This document shows, piece after piece, positions 12,583 to 12,620 of a DNA stretch of 12,620 nucleotides. The notes under the pieces are model-generated. The model worked only from the letters and a program-made list of their open reading frames with translations, made no database searches and was not told the DNA's origin. The stretch lies in assembly GCA_023396665.1 (NCBI GenBank), contig JAEWVL010000361.1, forward strand, positions 1 to 12,620. Direction: 5' to 3'. The position numbers and the translations under genes were made by a program. Every line of letters starts with the position of its first letter. Within the stretch, counting starts at the first letter, position 1. This stretch comes from Spirochaetota bacterium. Its GTDB lineage: Bacteria > Spirochaetota > UBA4802 > JAFGJZ01.

Positions 12583-12620
12583 GATGTATTTGCGTGGAAG
12601 TGCAGTACCCCCGATTGAAC

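Noticed and set aside
1..12620. CRISPR array, tRNA, rRNA, insertion sequence or phage genes
   Set aside because: No regularly spaced direct repeats, no cloverleaf, and no transposase, integrase or structural phage motifs were seen on either strand.

Overview
The window comes from a Gram-negative bacterium with moderate GC content. It encodes a lipoprotein with a lipobox, an outer-membrane barrel of the MipA/OmpV type, and a giant inner-membrane cyclic beta-1,2-glucan synthase, an enzyme whose product normally goes to the periplasm. The phylum cannot be fixed from the sequence alone. I see no rRNA, tRNA, CRISPR array, insertion sequence or phage gene, and all five supported genes are intact.

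Plus-strand half (1-9543). After about 286 bp with no convincing gene comes a small three-helix membrane protein of the GlsB/YeaQ/YmgE family (287-535). A 290-bp gap follows, holding a large inverted repeat and two near-identical CCGG hairpins. Then comes one enormous gene (826-9543, 2905 codons) for a cyclic beta-1,2-glucan synthase of the NdvB/ChvB/Cgs type. It carries the expected modules in order: a membrane-embedded GT84 glycosyltransferase, a middle glycoamylase-like cyclisation domain, two beta-sandwich (Glyco_transf_36) modules, and a C-terminal GH94 phosphorylase-like domain. A 13-bp-stem hairpin with a short T run ends this transcript.

Minus-strand half (9669-12548). A TetR-family regulator (start probably 12536) lies upstream of a two-gene operon transcribed in the same direction: a MipA/OmpV-family outer-membrane protein (11773-10958), then a lipoprotein alpha/beta hydrolase of the FrsA/2,6-dihydropseudooxynicotine-hydrolase type (10943-9669). 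The hydrolase ribosome-binding site overlaps the stop codon of the mipA-like gene, so the two are probably translationally coupled. A conserved 25-bp sequence (22 identical positions) lies over the likely promoter of the mipA-like operon and again over the likely promoter and start of tetR. This is the clearest regulatory signal in the window. It suggests an autoregulated, ligand-induced module that puts a barrel in the outer membrane and a lipid-anchored hydrolase facing the periplasm.

The two halves converge at about 9600 and are probably independent transcription units, although both concern the cell envelope. The most novel candidate is the TetR / MipA-like / lipoprotein-hydrolase module. 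The glucan synthase is recognisable and complete, but no NdvA-type export ABC transporter lies in the window.
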